From Anaerocolumna sp. AGMB13025 (GTDB taxonomy: Bacteria; Bacillota; Clostridia; Lachnospirales; Lachnospiraceae), in NCBI RefSeq assembly GCF_029689925.1, contig NZ_CP121445.1, forward strand, positions 2,783,001 to 2,847,000: a stretch of 64,000 nt of DNA. Reading direction: 5' to 3'. Of this stretch, positions 63,948 through 64,000 are shown piece after piece. The position numbers and the translations under genes are program-made. Position 1 is the first letter of the stretch. Every line of letters starts with the position of its first letter. The notes under the pieces were generated by a model. It did not search any database and was not told the origin of the DNA. It was given only the letters and a program-made list of their open reading frames with translations.

Positions 63948-64000
63948 ATAATATCAAAAAGCTATATTCAAGCTATGGTTATCTAGACTGCATTTCAAGA

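Overview
The window reads as a chromosomal segment of a low-GC, spore-forming, Gram-positive anaerobe. It carries the sporulation order recN - spoIVB - spo0A, the glycolytic block gap - pgk - tpiA - gpmI - secG, the rnr - smpB - ssrA (tmRNA) neighbourhood, CotF-like coat genes and strong AGGAGG ribosome sites. The combination suggests a Lachnospiraceae member (Clostridium cluster XIVa, Lachnoclostridium/Anaerocolumna-like). That is an inference from gene order and protein character, not from a database search. No rRNA, tRNA, CRISPR, insertion sequence or prophage gene was seen.

Layout. 1-2.2 kb: end of a membrane protein gene, a GNAT acetyltransferase and a SHOCT-domain protein. 2.4-6.3 kb: an MMPL/RND exporter divergent from a TetR regulator, with a palindrome between them. 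6.7-11.3 kb: a secreted DUF2680-type protein and a 1249-residue secreted protein built of Big_2 Ig-like domains. 11.6-23.0 kb: a chemosensory/phosphorelay operon behind a perfect sigma-A promoter (TetR, CheY, CheA, CheW, MCP, CheR, CheB, hybrid histidine kinase, single-domain receiver), closed by a long terminator hairpin. 23.5-25.5 kb: nucleotide-pool genes (uridine-kinase-like, dCTP deaminase, two MazG-like pyrophosphohydrolases). 25.8-28.4 kb: small regulatory genes, including an HTH gene with iteron-like operator half-sites and a membrane partner broken by an in-frame stop. 28.5-28.9 kb: short repeats and a 217-bp near-perfect foldback. 29-33.5 kb: recN, spoIVB, spo0A. 33.6-36 kb: glgA, a degenerate AT-rich repeat tract and two spore-coat-like genes. 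36.4-41.9 kb: lower glycolysis and secG. 42.2-44.9 kb: a T-box with an AUG specifier and methionyl-tRNA synthetase. 45-51.4 kb: rnr, smpB, several unknown genes and tmRNA. 51.7-58 kb: an oxidoreductase, a cyclophilin lipoprotein, a two-component system with a lipoprotein and a PH-domain protein. 58.4-63.8 kb: split ThrE exporter, two histidine phosphatases around rlmH, mntP and an SLC13-type permease.

The most unusual non-coding signal is a dispersed hairpin element that ends in a Shine-Dalgarno sequence. It lies immediately upstream of three unrelated genes (cheW, an HTH-DUF5680 gene and a histidine phosphatase), with compensatory changes in its stems. Between cheA and cheW it is tandemly repeated with a 69-bp period. 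Other notable items are the 217-bp foldback, the 21-bp-period operator repeats, the row of Met-Lys-Lys-stop mini-ORFs in the metG leader, and several small genes with good ribosome sites but no recognised family.

Many starts were moved from the longest ORF to a downstream codon with a properly spaced ribosome site; each such case is explained in its entry. Residue positions are hand-counted and approximate.
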